A model generated the notes under the pieces. It was not told the DNA's origin. It was given only the letters and a program-made list of their open reading frames with translations, and ran no database searches. DNA of 64,000 nucleotides from contig JAZOUB010000009.1 of the NCBI GenBank assembly GCA_045657945.1, positions 36,363-100,362 on the forward strand, read 5' to 3'. This DNA is from HGM04593 sp045657945. GTDB lineage: Bacteria; Bacteroidota; Bacteroidia; Bacteroidales; Bacteroidaceae. Of this stretch, positions 1 through 8,153 are shown in pieces. The first letter of the stretch is position 1; the number at the start of each line of letters is the position of its first letter. The translations under genes were made by a program, and so were the position numbers.

Positions 1-2
1 CC

Positions 3-494
3 ACCGTTGCCGACAGCTATATCATCGGTCGCGGCACAGTACAGGACAGCACGCTGGCCTATGAGTATTACAGCCGTGCAGCAGCAAAGAGCGAACCACG
101 CGCCCTCTACACCATTGGCGAAAAGGTGGCGCAAGCCGACTCCCTGCTGCAACTGAGCAAAAAGCAGCTGCGCAGGCAAAGCACCATAGGCTATTACCAG
201 AAAGCCGCCAAGCTCGGCAACACCGATGCACAGTACAGGCTCGCACAGTTCTATGAGGATGGCTACTATGTAAAGAAAAGCAAGAAAAAGGCATTCAACT
301 GGTACCTGCGCGCCGCCAACAGCGGACACCCCCAAGCCGCCGAAAAGGTTGCCCGCATGTACGAAAAAGGCAAAGGCACCAAAAAGGACGACAAAAAAGC
401 AGCAGCCTGGTACCGCGTAGCACTCGAGTACGGCAGCCAAACCGCCAAAGAAAAAGTCGAATGGTACAACATGTTCAGGTTCTTTAGTGAGTAA
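3..494 (+). CDS. Sel1-like repeat protein, 3' part (5' end outside window)
   Basis: The open frame runs in from the left edge, so only the last 163 codons are present. It holds at least two Sel1-type TPR units: A-x-x-x-Y-x-K-A-A-x-L-G-N followed by A-Q-Y-R-L-A-x-F-Y-E-D-G, then W-Y-L-R-A-A-N-S-G-H and A-R-M-Y-E-K-G-K-G-T, then a third start W-Y-R-V-A-L-E-Y-G. Sel1 repeats form alpha/alpha solenoids that serve as protein-interaction scaffolds. Lysine is very abundant between the repeats. N-terminal domains and any signal peptide lie outside the window, so the specific role cannot be told. A GTG at 126 is in frame but is internal to the repeat array and is not a likely start. Confidence 0.85.
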   Translation, partial: TVADSYIIGRGTVQDSTLAYEYYSRAAAKSEPRALYTIGEKVAQADSLLQLSKKQLRRQSTIGYYQKAAKLGNTDAQYRLAQFYEDGYYVKKSKKKAFNWYLRAANSGHPQAAEKVARMYEKGKGTKKDDKKAAAWYRVALEYGSQTAKEKVEWYNMFRFFSE

Positions 495-537
495 CAAATA
501 TATATTTCAAGAGATAATTATTTATGAGAAAATAGTG

Positions 538-545
538 TATCTTTG
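538..545 (+). promoter_or_regulatory. Bacteroidetes -7 box (TATCTTTG)
   Basis: Exact match to the Bacteroidetes sigma-ABfr -7 consensus TAnnTTTG. It lies 33 bases before the ATG at 578 and only 9 bases before an upstream in-frame start, which favours 578 as the start of the next gene. Confidence 0.6.
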
Positions 546-577
546 AAAATCACTTGAAAACTTCACATCAAATAATT

Positions 578-1321
578 ATGAATAAGTTAAGTATTATTGC
601 ATTATTGGCAATTTTCTCTTTGTCGTGCTTGAATTCATCGGCTCAGTTTGATTCCAAAGTTTGGGAAAAACAGATAAAACTGACCGAAATACGCAACAGG
701 CACAAACCCCAAGGTGTCAGCAAGGGATTCAAGAAACTATATAAAAAAGAATATGGTTTGAGTAAAGTACAGTTGCCTTTCAACTCTTTTACAAGCATTT
801 ATCCAGGGTATGAATCTATTCTACTGCACAGAAATGACTATATAGGAACAATGAATAACCCGATTGTTCTGGCCTCTTTGGACGGTGATTGTATAGTCTA
901 TATTCCGGTGATGAGCCAGTATGCCGATGCTGATGCTTGGATGACACCCAACCTCAGGAAAAGAGTTGCCGTCGATGTCATATGCAACAAGGATGATATC
1001 AACTATTGGCAAGTTCGTGTTACCGAGGATGATATCAAAAGAGTAATTGATGAGAATGTAACGGTGTACGAAGGTGACTCATACACCGCACAATGTGGAG
1101 CCGATGTAATGCTGCTATGCAAATTCCCCTACAGAGAAAAAATCTGCACTTATCGTAAGGGGGGATATATCTCCATTCACGAGGAGTACCCTCATTACTA
1201 TACACTTGATATTTACAAGGAGGGCCACAAACCCATTAAAATGCATTTGTTTATTACAGACAAGGGTTCTGACAAAATAGACAGCTACCTGTCAAATATA
1301 TGTGGTTCTTTGAAGTTTTAG
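578..1321 (+). CDS. secreted protein of unknown function
   Basis: 247 residues. The N-terminus is a clear signal peptide: MNKLS, a run of hydrophobic residues, then LSCLNSSAQ. It could be cleaved by signal peptidase I after SSA, giving an N-terminal Q as is common in Bacteroidetes; the LSC could also be read as a weak lipobox. An earlier in-frame start at 554 would place charged residues before the signal and sits immediately after the promoter box, so 578 is preferred. The mature part is rich in Tyr, Asp and Lys with no motif I recognise. Base composition is AT-richer than the upstream Sel1 gene. Function unknown. Confidence 0.7.
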   Translation: MNKLSIIALLAIFSLSCLNSSAQFDSKVWEKQIKLTEIRNRHKPQGVSKGFKKLYKKEYGLSKVQLPFNSFTSIYPGYESILLHRNDYIGTMNNPIVLASLDGDCIVYIPVMSQYADADAWMTPNLRKRVAVDVICNKDDINYWQVRVTEDDIKRVIDENVTVYEGDSYTAQCGADVMLLCKFPYREKICTYRKGGYISIHEEYPHYYTLDIYKEGHKPIKMHLFITDKGSDKIDSYLSNICGSLKF

Positions 1322-1482
1322 TATTAAGTGACAGAGAATCTTAAAGTGGCGAATATTTAATCACATTAATGCTAAACATTATGAAAAAGATTTTTGCGAC
1401 AACCGCGAAAATATGATAAAAGATATGATATTTAAATCTGCCACAAAGTGATTCCTTGTTCTTGTCATAGCAAAATACGAAA

Positions 1483-3543
1483 ATGAAAAGGTTTATTATA
1501 TTTACATATATACTCATCAGTACTTCCTTGTCTGTTTTTGGTCAAGACTCTCAAGACTCGATAGCTTACCGGGTGCAACATCTGCAGGAAATTGTAGTGA
1601 AGGCGCCTCATCTTGCGATAGAGGATGACCATATATGTGCGTACCCATCAGCACAACAAAGGAAACATGCCCGGAGTGGTTACGATGTTCTCAATAGTAT
1701 GATGATTCCCGGTTTGATGGTCGATTGTCAGAAACGCGAAGTGACATCCCCATTTGGTGCGGTCAGCTTATATGTAGATGGTAGGCCTGCGGATGTACAG
1801 GAAGTACAGACATTGCGAGCTAAAGACATACATAAAGTTGAATACTATGACCTGCCGACAGGCAAGTTTGCAAATGACAATGCGAGTATAAATTTCGTTA
1901 TGAAAAATCCCACCGAAGGGGGCTACACACAACTTGACGCGATGCAAGGTGTAGGCTACTTGCAAGGGGATTATAATTTCATCACAAAGTATGCAACTCC
2001 CAAATATAATTTTAATGTATGGGGAGGATACAGGTTGGAGAATCCTAAAGAAAAGCTGACTGAAAGTGAGTATTATAATTTCCCTACTGAACAGTTGATA
2101 AAAAATGTTGCTTGCGATGACATTTCACATAGGAATGACCACGCATACGGAGCAGCCAGCGTTAGTCATAGCGACAATAAGACAACTTGGATGTTACGTG
2201 GCGGTGTTGACAAAGACTGGAACAAGAAAGTTGTCGAGGATGGCACGGTAACTTACAGTTCACTATTCCCTAATGCGACTCTAACTGATAAAGTTACAAA
2301 CGACAATCTCAAGACCTCACTGTATTTTTACTTCCTCAACCGACTTTCGGCCAGTCAATATGTCGAGGTTGAAGCGAATGCTTACTATGCCAACACAAAC
2401 TTCAATCAGAATTACTCGGAATCGGACGAGACCATTATCTCCAGTGCCGACGATGATTATTACTATGCTAATGTAAAGGCCTTGTACGGTCATGCTTTTA
2501 AAAACAACCATAATCTGACAATCACCCTTAATGAATTCTACCGTAATAGCCGGTCTGAATACACCCTTCCATCCTATCTTGTACAGAAACTCTATTCTTC
2601 AGAAACCGTTTTGTTTGCCAACTATTCCAAAAGATGGAAAAATGGATGGATGTTCAGTATTACCCCGGGAATATCTTATCAGATATATCAGCTAAAAGGA
2701 GAAGAGGCTGTAGGCCATCTGAATCCTCGTCTGAATGCAATGGCTTCATATATGAGAAATGACGGGCATCGACTCCAGTTCCTTTTTGCATTGGGCAATA
2801 CATACCCGACACTCAATACAGTGAATAATGCCACTTTGCAACTGGGTCGTCTTATGATAAGACGTGGTAATCCCAAACTTGGTAACGCGACACTCCTTCA
2901 GCCGAGAGTTACCTATACCGTTTCCAAACCTAAGTGGTCTTTGTCCGCAACACTTCAATATTTGTATATCAATCATTTGATTACAAACAGCTATTCCATT
3001 GAGAACGGGAAAATAATAAATTCGTATGCAGATGCTACAAGATACCATCGTCCTTCGCTTGATCTCTCTTTGGTATTCAAGCCAAGCGAACAGTTCAATT
3101 TGAAATTTGATGGAGGTTACAAACATACAAGGCTATGTGGTCTTGTTTCAGAGAGTCAGAACACTTGTTGGGGTAATCTGTATGCTGAAATTTATTTAGG
3201 CGATTTTCTCATTCAACCGTTTGTAGCAACACCTCAAAAAGATATCGTCAGCAACCAGGTGCTCTGGGAAACACCTTGGATGTATGGAATTTCCGGCAAG
3301 TGGAGCCGTAGCGCTTTTTCTGCCGAACTCCAAGTCAATAACCTGTTTCTGTCTGGACAAGAGACAAAAGGGGTACTTGATGCGGATGTATATCGTTTGA
3401 TTACAAGTTCCGTAGATGCAAACTACAATGCATACGCTACACTCAGATTGTCATATACATTTGAATATGGTAAAAAGGTTGGCCGTTCACCGAAATACCA
3501 GACAGGACGAGGTGAAAGCACTATCATAGAAGGTCGATATTAG
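1483..3543 (+). CDS. outer-membrane beta-barrel protein, TonB-receptor-like
   Basis: 686 residues with a signal peptide (KRFIIFTYILISTSLSVFGQ). After cleavage comes LQEIVVKAP, which resembles the segment that opens a plug domain in Bacteroidetes TonB-dependent receptors. A plug-like region follows (about residues 30-140, with SLYVDGRPAD and INFVMKNP), then a long stretch of alternating aromatic and polar residues typical of a 20-plus-strand barrel (about 150-680). It has no carboxypeptidase-regulatory domain and no SusD-like partner next door, so it resembles the outer-membrane-barrel (OMP_b-brl_3) branch rather than a classical SusC. Substrate unknown. No terminator-like hairpin is obvious directly behind it. 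Confidence 0.8.
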   Translation: MKRFIIFTYILISTSLSVFGQDSQDSIAYRVQHLQEIVVKAPHLAIEDDHICAYPSAQQRKHARSGYDVLNSMMIPGLMVDCQKREVTSPFGAVSLYVDGRPADVQEVQTLRAKDIHKVEYYDLPTGKFANDNASINFVMKNPTEGGYTQLDAMQGVGYLQGDYNFITKYATPKYNFNVWGGYRLENPKEKLTESEYYNFPTEQLIKNVACDDISHRNDHAYGAASVSHSDNKTTWMLRGGVDKDWNKKVVEDGTVTYSSLFPNATLTDKVTNDNLKTSLYFYFLNRLSASQYVEVEANAYYANTNFNQNYSESDETIISSADDDYYYANVKALYGHAFKNNHNLTITLNEFYRNSRSEYTLPSYLVQKLYSSETVLFANYSKRWKNGWMFSITPGISYQIYQLKGEEAVGHLNPRLNAMASYMRNDGHRLQFLFALGNTYPTLNTVNNATLQLGRLMIRRGNPKLGNATLLQPRVTYTVSKPKWSLSATLQYLYINHLITNSYSIENGKIINSYADATRYHRPSLDLSLVFKPSEQFNLKFDGGYKHTRLCGLVSESQNTCWGNLYAEIYLGDFLIQPFVATPQKDIVSNQVLWETPWMYGISGKWSRSAFSAELQVNNLFLSGQETKGVLDADVYRLITSSVDANYNAYATLRLSYTFEYGKKVGRSPKYQTGRGESTIIEGRY

Positions 3544-3545
3544 TT

Positions 3546-3668
3546 GTGAAGTTGGACGAGACGGAAGAGAACTTGCTCGAACACCGCACCGACGGCACCG
3601 ATGCGTTTGATACGCCGTATATCGGCGTAGAGAAATTCCCTGTAAATAAACATTGTTTGCATTTGTAA
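3546..3668 (+). pseudogene. possible 3' remnant of a degraded gene
   Basis: Directly after the barrel gene, 40 codons from a GTG at 3546 are open and their base composition is more GC-rich than the preceding gene, like the vertically inherited genes here. The product (KLDETEENLLEHRTDGTDAF and so on, ending CLHL) looks like a protein tail rather than random sequence, but has no start region of its own. Reading it as a gene remnant is an inference. Confidence 0.3.
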
Positions 3669-3822
3669 CATAAATTTAACATTTTTACGACGAACATTAA
3701 AGTTTAATCCACGTTATTTGCAGAAAATAGACATACTTCTAAGCAAACGATATTGCCTCCCTGCCTTAGGGGGACGAGCAATGAAGTTGCAGAGGGGGTA
3801 TTCATTAAAAAACAGAACATTT

Positions 3823-4800
3823 ATGAAAGTAACAGGATTCATTGCAGCGGCATTGCTGCTTTTCTCTGGTATCGGTGCTCATGCACAGGAGACAGAAAAT
3901 GAGCCAAAGGGCAAGGCCATAGTACAGATATACACAAATTTCCACAGTGGGTTCGGTGTGGTGAATGATGACCGTGGCTTTGAGCTCGACCGCAGTTATT
4001 TGGGCTATGAATACTCATTTGGCAAAGGCGTGAGCGTGAAGGGCGTGCTTGATATCGGCCAGTCAAAGAACATCGACGATTACCACCACTTCGCCTACAT
4101 AAAGAATGCCCTCGTAAAGTGGAACAAAGGACGCTTCACACTGCAGGGCGGTATGATTGGAATGACCCAGTTCAACTACCAGGAGAAGTTCTGGGGCTAC
4201 CGCTACATCTACAAGTCGTTTCAGGACCAGTACAAGTTCGGCAGTAGCGCCGACCTGGGTATATCGGCATCGTGCCGCATTGCCAAATGGCTTGAGGCCG
4301 ATGTAATTATTGCCAACGGCGAGGGCTACAAGCAGGTGCAAATGAACGACGGCTTGCTCTACGGTGCCGGCGCAACAATCATGCCGTTCAAGGGAATGTC
4401 GTTTCGCCTTTATGCCGGCATCAACGAAGGTGGCGACGAGGCAAAGGATATCATCAACTATGCGATGTTCGCCGGTTACAAGCACAAGTATTTCTCGTTG
4501 GGAATTGAATATAACATCATGCGCAACGACCGCCGTGTCGAGGGGCAGAACCTCTATGGTTTCTCAATGTACGCATCGGGTTACATCAACCGCTGGCTCG
4601 ATATCTATGCACGCGCCGATGGCTTGATGTCGAGCGACGACTGGAACAAGGCTAAGGATGAGGTTGCCATCATTGCCGGCGCACAGTTCAAGCTTGGCAA
4701 ATATGTAAAGATTGCGCCAAACTTCAGGATGAGCATCCCAAGCGCCGACGGCGCAAGCAACCGTTACTACGGTTATATAAGCTGCTGCTTCGGGTTGTAA
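3823..4800 (+). CDS. porin-like outer-membrane protein
   Basis: 325 residues, starting at the ATG at 3823 with a signal peptide (KVTGFIAAALLLFSGIGAHAQ). Longer in-frame starts exist upstream but would put non-signal sequence first. The mature protein consists of short amphipathic segments ending in aromatic residues (YTNFHSGFG, YLGYEYSFG, FTLQGGMIGMTQF, FGSSADLGIS, MSFRLYAGIN, FSLGIEYNIM) and finishes with YYGYISCCFGL, as expected for a 14-18-strand outer-membrane barrel. It resembles Bacteroidetes porin or OprO-type proteins. Substrate is not predictable. The next gene converges on it. Confidence 0.7.
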   Translation: MKVTGFIAAALLLFSGIGAHAQETENEPKGKAIVQIYTNFHSGFGVVNDDRGFELDRSYLGYEYSFGKGVSVKGVLDIGQSKNIDDYHHFAYIKNALVKWNKGRFTLQGGMIGMTQFNYQEKFWGYRYIYKSFQDQYKFGSSADLGISASCRIAKWLEADVIIANGEGYKQVQMNDGLLYGAGATIMPFKGMSFRLYAGINEGGDEAKDIINYAMFAGYKHKYFSLGIEYNIMRNDRRVEGQNLYGFSMYASGYINRWLDIYARADGLMSSDDWNKAKDEVAIIAGAQFKLGKYVKIAPNFRMSIPSADGASNRYYGYISCCFGL

Positions 4801-4849
4801 GACATAGCGCCGGTAATGCCCAAAAGGGCTAAAAAGGCTAAAAGGCAAC

Positions 4850-4881
4850 GTGGGCGACCCAAAAGAAAATGGGCCGCCCAC
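4850..4881. terminator. GC-rich hairpin between convergent genes
   Basis: GTGGGCG and CCGCCCAC-type arms pair around an A-rich loop between two convergent genes. There is no long T-run, so terminator function is plausible rather than certain. Confidence 0.45.
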
Positions 4882-4928
4882 TATATTGTCATTAGGTTGA
4901 ATAAACAGAGTTATTTTAGGCAGGCGAA

Positions 4929-4976
4929 GACTCCAAACACCGGAGTTTACTTGAAGTAAATGAGGATTTTGGAGAC
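4929..4976. repeat. palindromic repeat with GGAGTTTAC...GTAAATGA core (copy A)
   Basis: An imperfect hairpin: outer arms GACTCCAAA / TTTTGGAGaC around a GGAGTTTAC(N4)GTAAATGAGG core. The same core recurs at 40.1-40.3 kb with different but still self-complementary outer arms. Confidence 0.6.
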
Positions 4977-5011
4977 AAGCGTAACAACAAAAGAGCCTTT
5001 TTAGTCTGCCT

Positions 5012-5563
5012 CTATGGTTTCTTTGCCTGAAGATGCCACATATCATGCCCCAAGAACTTCGTGGCATTCACGCGCTCAAAGCCAAGTGATTTATAGAGAG
5101 CCTCGGCACGCGGGTTGGCAAAATCAACGATCAGCCCCACCCTTTCATATCCTGCAGCAAAAGCTCTGTCGCGTGCTGCAGAGAGCAACGCGCCACCTAC
5201 TCCGCGACCGCGCCACTGCGGCAACACCGCAAGCGAATCGAGGTAGAACTCCCCTGCCGATGTCTCGTCCTCTATCTCACGCACACCGCCAAATGTCTCA
5301 CGCATGAGTTCAAGCAACGGCTTGCGTAGCTCATAAAGACTTGCGCCATCATAGCCAATTATGGCTCCAACGGCAACGCCATCAACCTCGGCCACCAACG
5401 CATTGCGGTAACTATACTGGGATACCTCACGCGCTGCAAGCTCGGCAAACACAGGTGCCAATGGATGCGTCTCATCGTAATGAAGTGCCATAAGCACCAC
5501 CTTGCCAACCAAGGGTGCATCCGCACCCACCGCCTCGCGTATCTTTATGTTCTCTGTTTTCAT
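5012..5563 (-). CDS. GNAT family N-acetyltransferase
   Basis: 183 residues. The acetyl-CoA-binding signature is intact: DSLAVLPQWRGRGVGGALL (motif A, with the R/Q-x-x-G-x-G/A loop), followed by AAGYERVGLIVDFANPRAEA and LYKSLGFERV, the usual beta-5/alpha-4 end of GNAT domains. These enzymes transfer an acetyl group from acetyl-CoA to an amine on a small molecule or protein; the substrate here is unknown. It begins with a simple ATG (MKTENIKIREA) and is the last gene of a minus-strand group, with an AT-rich gap separating it from the lipoprotein gene upstream. Confidence 0.9.
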   Translation of the reverse strand: MKTENIKIREAVGADAPLVGKVVLMALHYDETHPLAPVFAELAAREVSQYSYRNALVAEVDGVAVGAIIGYDGASLYELRKPLLELMRETFGGVREIEDETSAGEFYLDSLAVLPQWRGRGVGGALLSAARDRAFAAGYERVGLIVDFANPRAEALYKSLGFERVNATKFLGHDMWHLQAKKP

Positions 5564-5689
5564 TAAGAGATTAAAATATCTATGACAAAAGAAAGAATTA
5601 TTTCACAAATATACAAAAATCCAATGACCTTGAGTTTCAATCATTTGATTCTTATTTTGTCATAAATTGAGGTTACAGACACTCAGGGC

Positions 5690-6460
5690 TTACTTGAGCG
5701 CTGCTACCATAGCTTGCACCTCTTCCAATGTAAAGTCACCGCTAATTACACTTCGGCCGCCAGTGATGCGTTCTGAAGGAACTGGTGCCGAAAGGACACT
5801 ACCATTAACGACAATTGCAATAGGACGCATCTCCTGTGCGCACTCTTCGGTCATGTCGGCCCAGATTCTTGTAGCGTTTTTATCCATTGTAATATTAAGA
5901 ACCGGACTATTGCCACTAAAACCAATTTCGGCATTCTTTATGAAATCACCTTGCAAAGGTGCGATGCCATCTGAACAGTCGTCCTTTATTGCATAAAGGT
6001 AATATTTTTCATACAGTGTATCATCATAAGGTGAATATTTTTCAACTAAAGGTTTTGTACTCCAAAGAAGAATCACATTCTTGGGAAGGACATCCTTGGC
6101 TTTGGCAATAATCCCATCAACAGTTGGTTTATCTTCGCATTTTATTGCAGCCACTATACCATTACTTGGATAAAAGCATCCGGCCAATGACTCATCACCG
6201 GTTTCATTCATAATAACGGTCTCCAACTTGGGTAACACAAACTGTGCAATCTCATCGGCTGTACATGTAGGCCAGAACTCCAAATTCAGTTGAGAGAGGG
6301 ATGCGGAAATGTTTTTAGCCTTGATGAGTTCAATAGCAGTTGGGGACGGTTCAACCAAAGGGGCGTCTGCTAATTCATTCTGGTTGCCAGACTTGCCATT
6401 GTTGCATGCAGCACATAAAATCACACCCATTCCTAACAATAACAGTTTTTTCAGTTTCAT
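5690..6460 (-). CDS. lipoprotein with SecD P1-head-like domain
   Basis: 256 residues with a lipoprotein signal (KLKKLLLLGMGVILCAAC, lipid on the Cys). The C-terminal about 85 residues closely follow the head part of the periplasmic P1 domain of SecD: F-S-G-N-S-P-V-L-N-I-T-M, then M-R-P-I-A-I-V-V-N-G-S-V-L-S-A-P-V, then I-T-G-G-R-S-V-I-S-G-D-F-T-L-E-E-V-Q. In SecD this segment acts in late protein translocation; here it is detached from all membrane helices and carried on a lipoprotein. The middle region is unrecognised. The gene sits 9 bases behind the next minus-strand gene, so the two are probably co-transcribed. Confidence 0.75.
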   Translation of the reverse strand: MKLKKLLLLGMGVILCAACNNGKSGNQNELADAPLVEPSPTAIELIKAKNISASLSQLNLEFWPTCTADEIAQFVLPKLETVIMNETGDESLAGCFYPSNGIVAAIKCEDKPTVDGIIAKAKDVLPKNVILLWSTKPLVEKYSPYDDTLYEKYYLYAIKDDCSDGIAPLQGDFIKNAEIGFSGNSPVLNITMDKNATRIWADMTEECAQEMRPIAIVVNGSVLSAPVPSERITGGRSVISGDFTLEEVQAMVAALK

Positions 6461-6469
6461 ATTGTTTAA

Positions 6470-7117
6470 TTATTTTATGGTTAATACTCTTCTGTTGTCA
6501 CATTGCTCAAGCAACGGTAGTATCTCCTTTTCAAAAATATCCTTTGCTATTATGCGATAATGCGGTGCGTAGTGTTCATTGTAGAGACGGCTATGGTGCA
6601 CGGCATAGTGCCCGGTAGCAAGCATCTCCTTTATAGCCTTGGCATCGGCATCGTAACCGGACAACTGCAATTCCATTGCGGCAATCACGCTCTCAATCTG
6701 CGACCACTCCTGCCCCCATGCCTCGACCTCACTCGGTTGCACGGCACGCACGCTGCGCAGGAATGCCGACAGAAGTGCATCCTGCTGCACCTTGCCGCTT
6801 GCAACGGCTGCGAGCGACACGCGGTAATAGTTGCCGTTGTAGCCTGTTGGTTCGTACAACTGCACATCCAAACGCTCTACCTTCGCAAGCTCGCGACGCA
6901 GCCACTCAGCAGCCTGTGCGCTGTCGGGCACCGCGTGCCCCGGCCCGAAGTTATCCTGGAAGAAACTTTTGTAGATATCCTGCAATGTAGATTGTGGATA
7001 ATCTGCTATCATACGCTCAACTGCCGAGCGTACATTGGCAGCATCAATGCACTTTGTCTGCGCGTGGGCGCAGACAAAGGCTATCAGTAACAGCAGTGTA
7101 TTGACAAGGCGTTGCAT
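6470..7117 (-). CDS. secreted conserved hypothetical protein
   Basis: 215 residues starting at the ATG at 7117, which overlaps the TGA of the DUF362 gene (TGATG), a sign of translational coupling. A signal peptide (QRLVNTLLLLIAFVCAHAQ) leads into a predicted mostly helical protein with recognisable blocks such as YPQSTLQDIYKSFFQDNFGPGHA and HHSRLYNEHYAPHYRII. I recall similar Bacteroidetes hypothetical proteins but no assigned function. A GTG one codon upstream is an alternative start. Confidence 0.7.
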   Translation of the reverse strand: MQRLVNTLLLLIAFVCAHAQTKCIDAANVRSAVERMIADYPQSTLQDIYKSFFQDNFGPGHAVPDSAQAAEWLRRELAKVERLDVQLYEPTGYNGNYYRVSLAAVASGKVQQDALLSAFLRSVRAVQPSEVEAWGQEWSQIESVIAAMELQLSGYDADAKAIKEMLATGHYAVHHSRLYNEHYAPHYRIIAKDIFEKEILPLLEQCDNRRVLTIK

Positions 7118-8121
7118 CACTTGTCAATGCTACGCAGTTCATACTCTCTTGAGCCAAGGCCAATGGCCGCAGAGTGCTCAAGAATGTGGATGCCATGACG
7201 CGAATTTATGCGCTCAATGAGCGCCGCCGCGTCATCGCCCTCGCTCGATGGATAATTGAACACTAGATCGACACAAGCCTGGTCGAGCGCTACAGGGTCA
7301 AGCGATGCAAGGATACCGATATCCTTCATTTCTGGGTCGGCCGGGTGTGCATTGCAATCACAATCGACCGATAGGTTGTTCATCACATTTATATATATCA
7401 TGCGACCCTCGAAGTAGTCGTGCACCGACTGTGCTGCAGCAGCCATAGCCTCGATGAACTTGTCCTGCTCGGCAGTGTGTTTCCAAATGAGTTCCTTCTC
7501 CTCAATGGCACCGGCAGAGTGGATATAAGCCTTTCCATTAGCCGAAGCGATACCGATTGACTGGTTCTTGAGCACACCGCCAAAACCGCCCATCGCGTGT
7601 CCCTTGAAGTGCGCAAGGTTAACCACCCAGTCATAGTTGAGCAGGTTGGCACCCACAATGTTATACTTTATGTGGGTTGTATCCTTTACGGGGATTTTTG
7701 TTTCGGCAGTGCCATCGAGCAGGTCGATTGGCGCAATGGCTGCAAAACCATGATCCTCGAACACCTTCAAGTGGCTCTCGGTCTCGTAGCGTGGGCCGGT
7801 ATATGCGGTATTGCACTCCACAATTGTACCGTTCACCTTGCTCACAAGGTCTTTTATGAGCGAAGGTTGCAGGAAGTTGTTGCCGCCAGGCTCACCAGTG
7901 GAAATTTTCACAGCCACCTTCCCTGTGGGGACAACGCCAAGCGCGTCATAGACCTTAACAAGCCCTTCGGGCGAAATGTCGGTTGTCTTATACACAACAG
8001 GCTTTTCAGCCACAGCCGGGGCGATAGGGGGAGTCTGGTTCTTGTTCCCAGCCTTGTTGCCACATGCAGCAAATGACGCTGTCATCAGCAACGCTGCAAT
8101 ATAGATAAAATGTCTTTTCAT
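7117..8121 (-). CDS. DUF362 domain lipoprotein
   Basis: 334 residues; the ATG at 8121 gives a textbook lipoprotein signal (KRHFIYIAALLMTASFAAC, Cys20). The DUF362 core is visible: KVAVKISTGEPGGNNFLQP, TIVECNTAYTGPRYET, VVNLAHFKGHAMGGFGGVLKNQSIGIASANGK and a late block DIGILASLDPVALDQACVDLV. DUF362 proteins are often linked to iron-sulfur proteins, but no CxxCxxC cluster is present in this copy. It follows the glutamine synthetase gene by about 30 bases on the same strand and overlaps the next gene, so 9659-6470 and perhaps 5690 may form one transcript. Confidence 0.85.
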   Translation of the reverse strand: MKRHFIYIAALLMTASFAACGNKAGNKNQTPPIAPAVAEKPVVYKTTDISPEGLVKVYDALGVVPTGKVAVKISTGEPGGNNFLQPSLIKDLVSKVNGTIVECNTAYTGPRYETESHLKVFEDHGFAAIAPIDLLDGTAETKIPVKDTTHIKYNIVGANLLNYDWVVNLAHFKGHAMGGFGGVLKNQSIGIASANGKAYIHSAGAIEEKELIWKHTAEQDKFIEAMAAAAQSVHDYFEGRMIYINVMNNLSVDCDCNAHPADPEMKDIGILASLDPVALDQACVDLVFNYPSSEGDDAAALIERINSRHGIHILEHSAAIGLGSREYELRSIDK

Positions 8122-8153
8122 AGTCATGTCAATTATCATTCATGTAGTACTCA

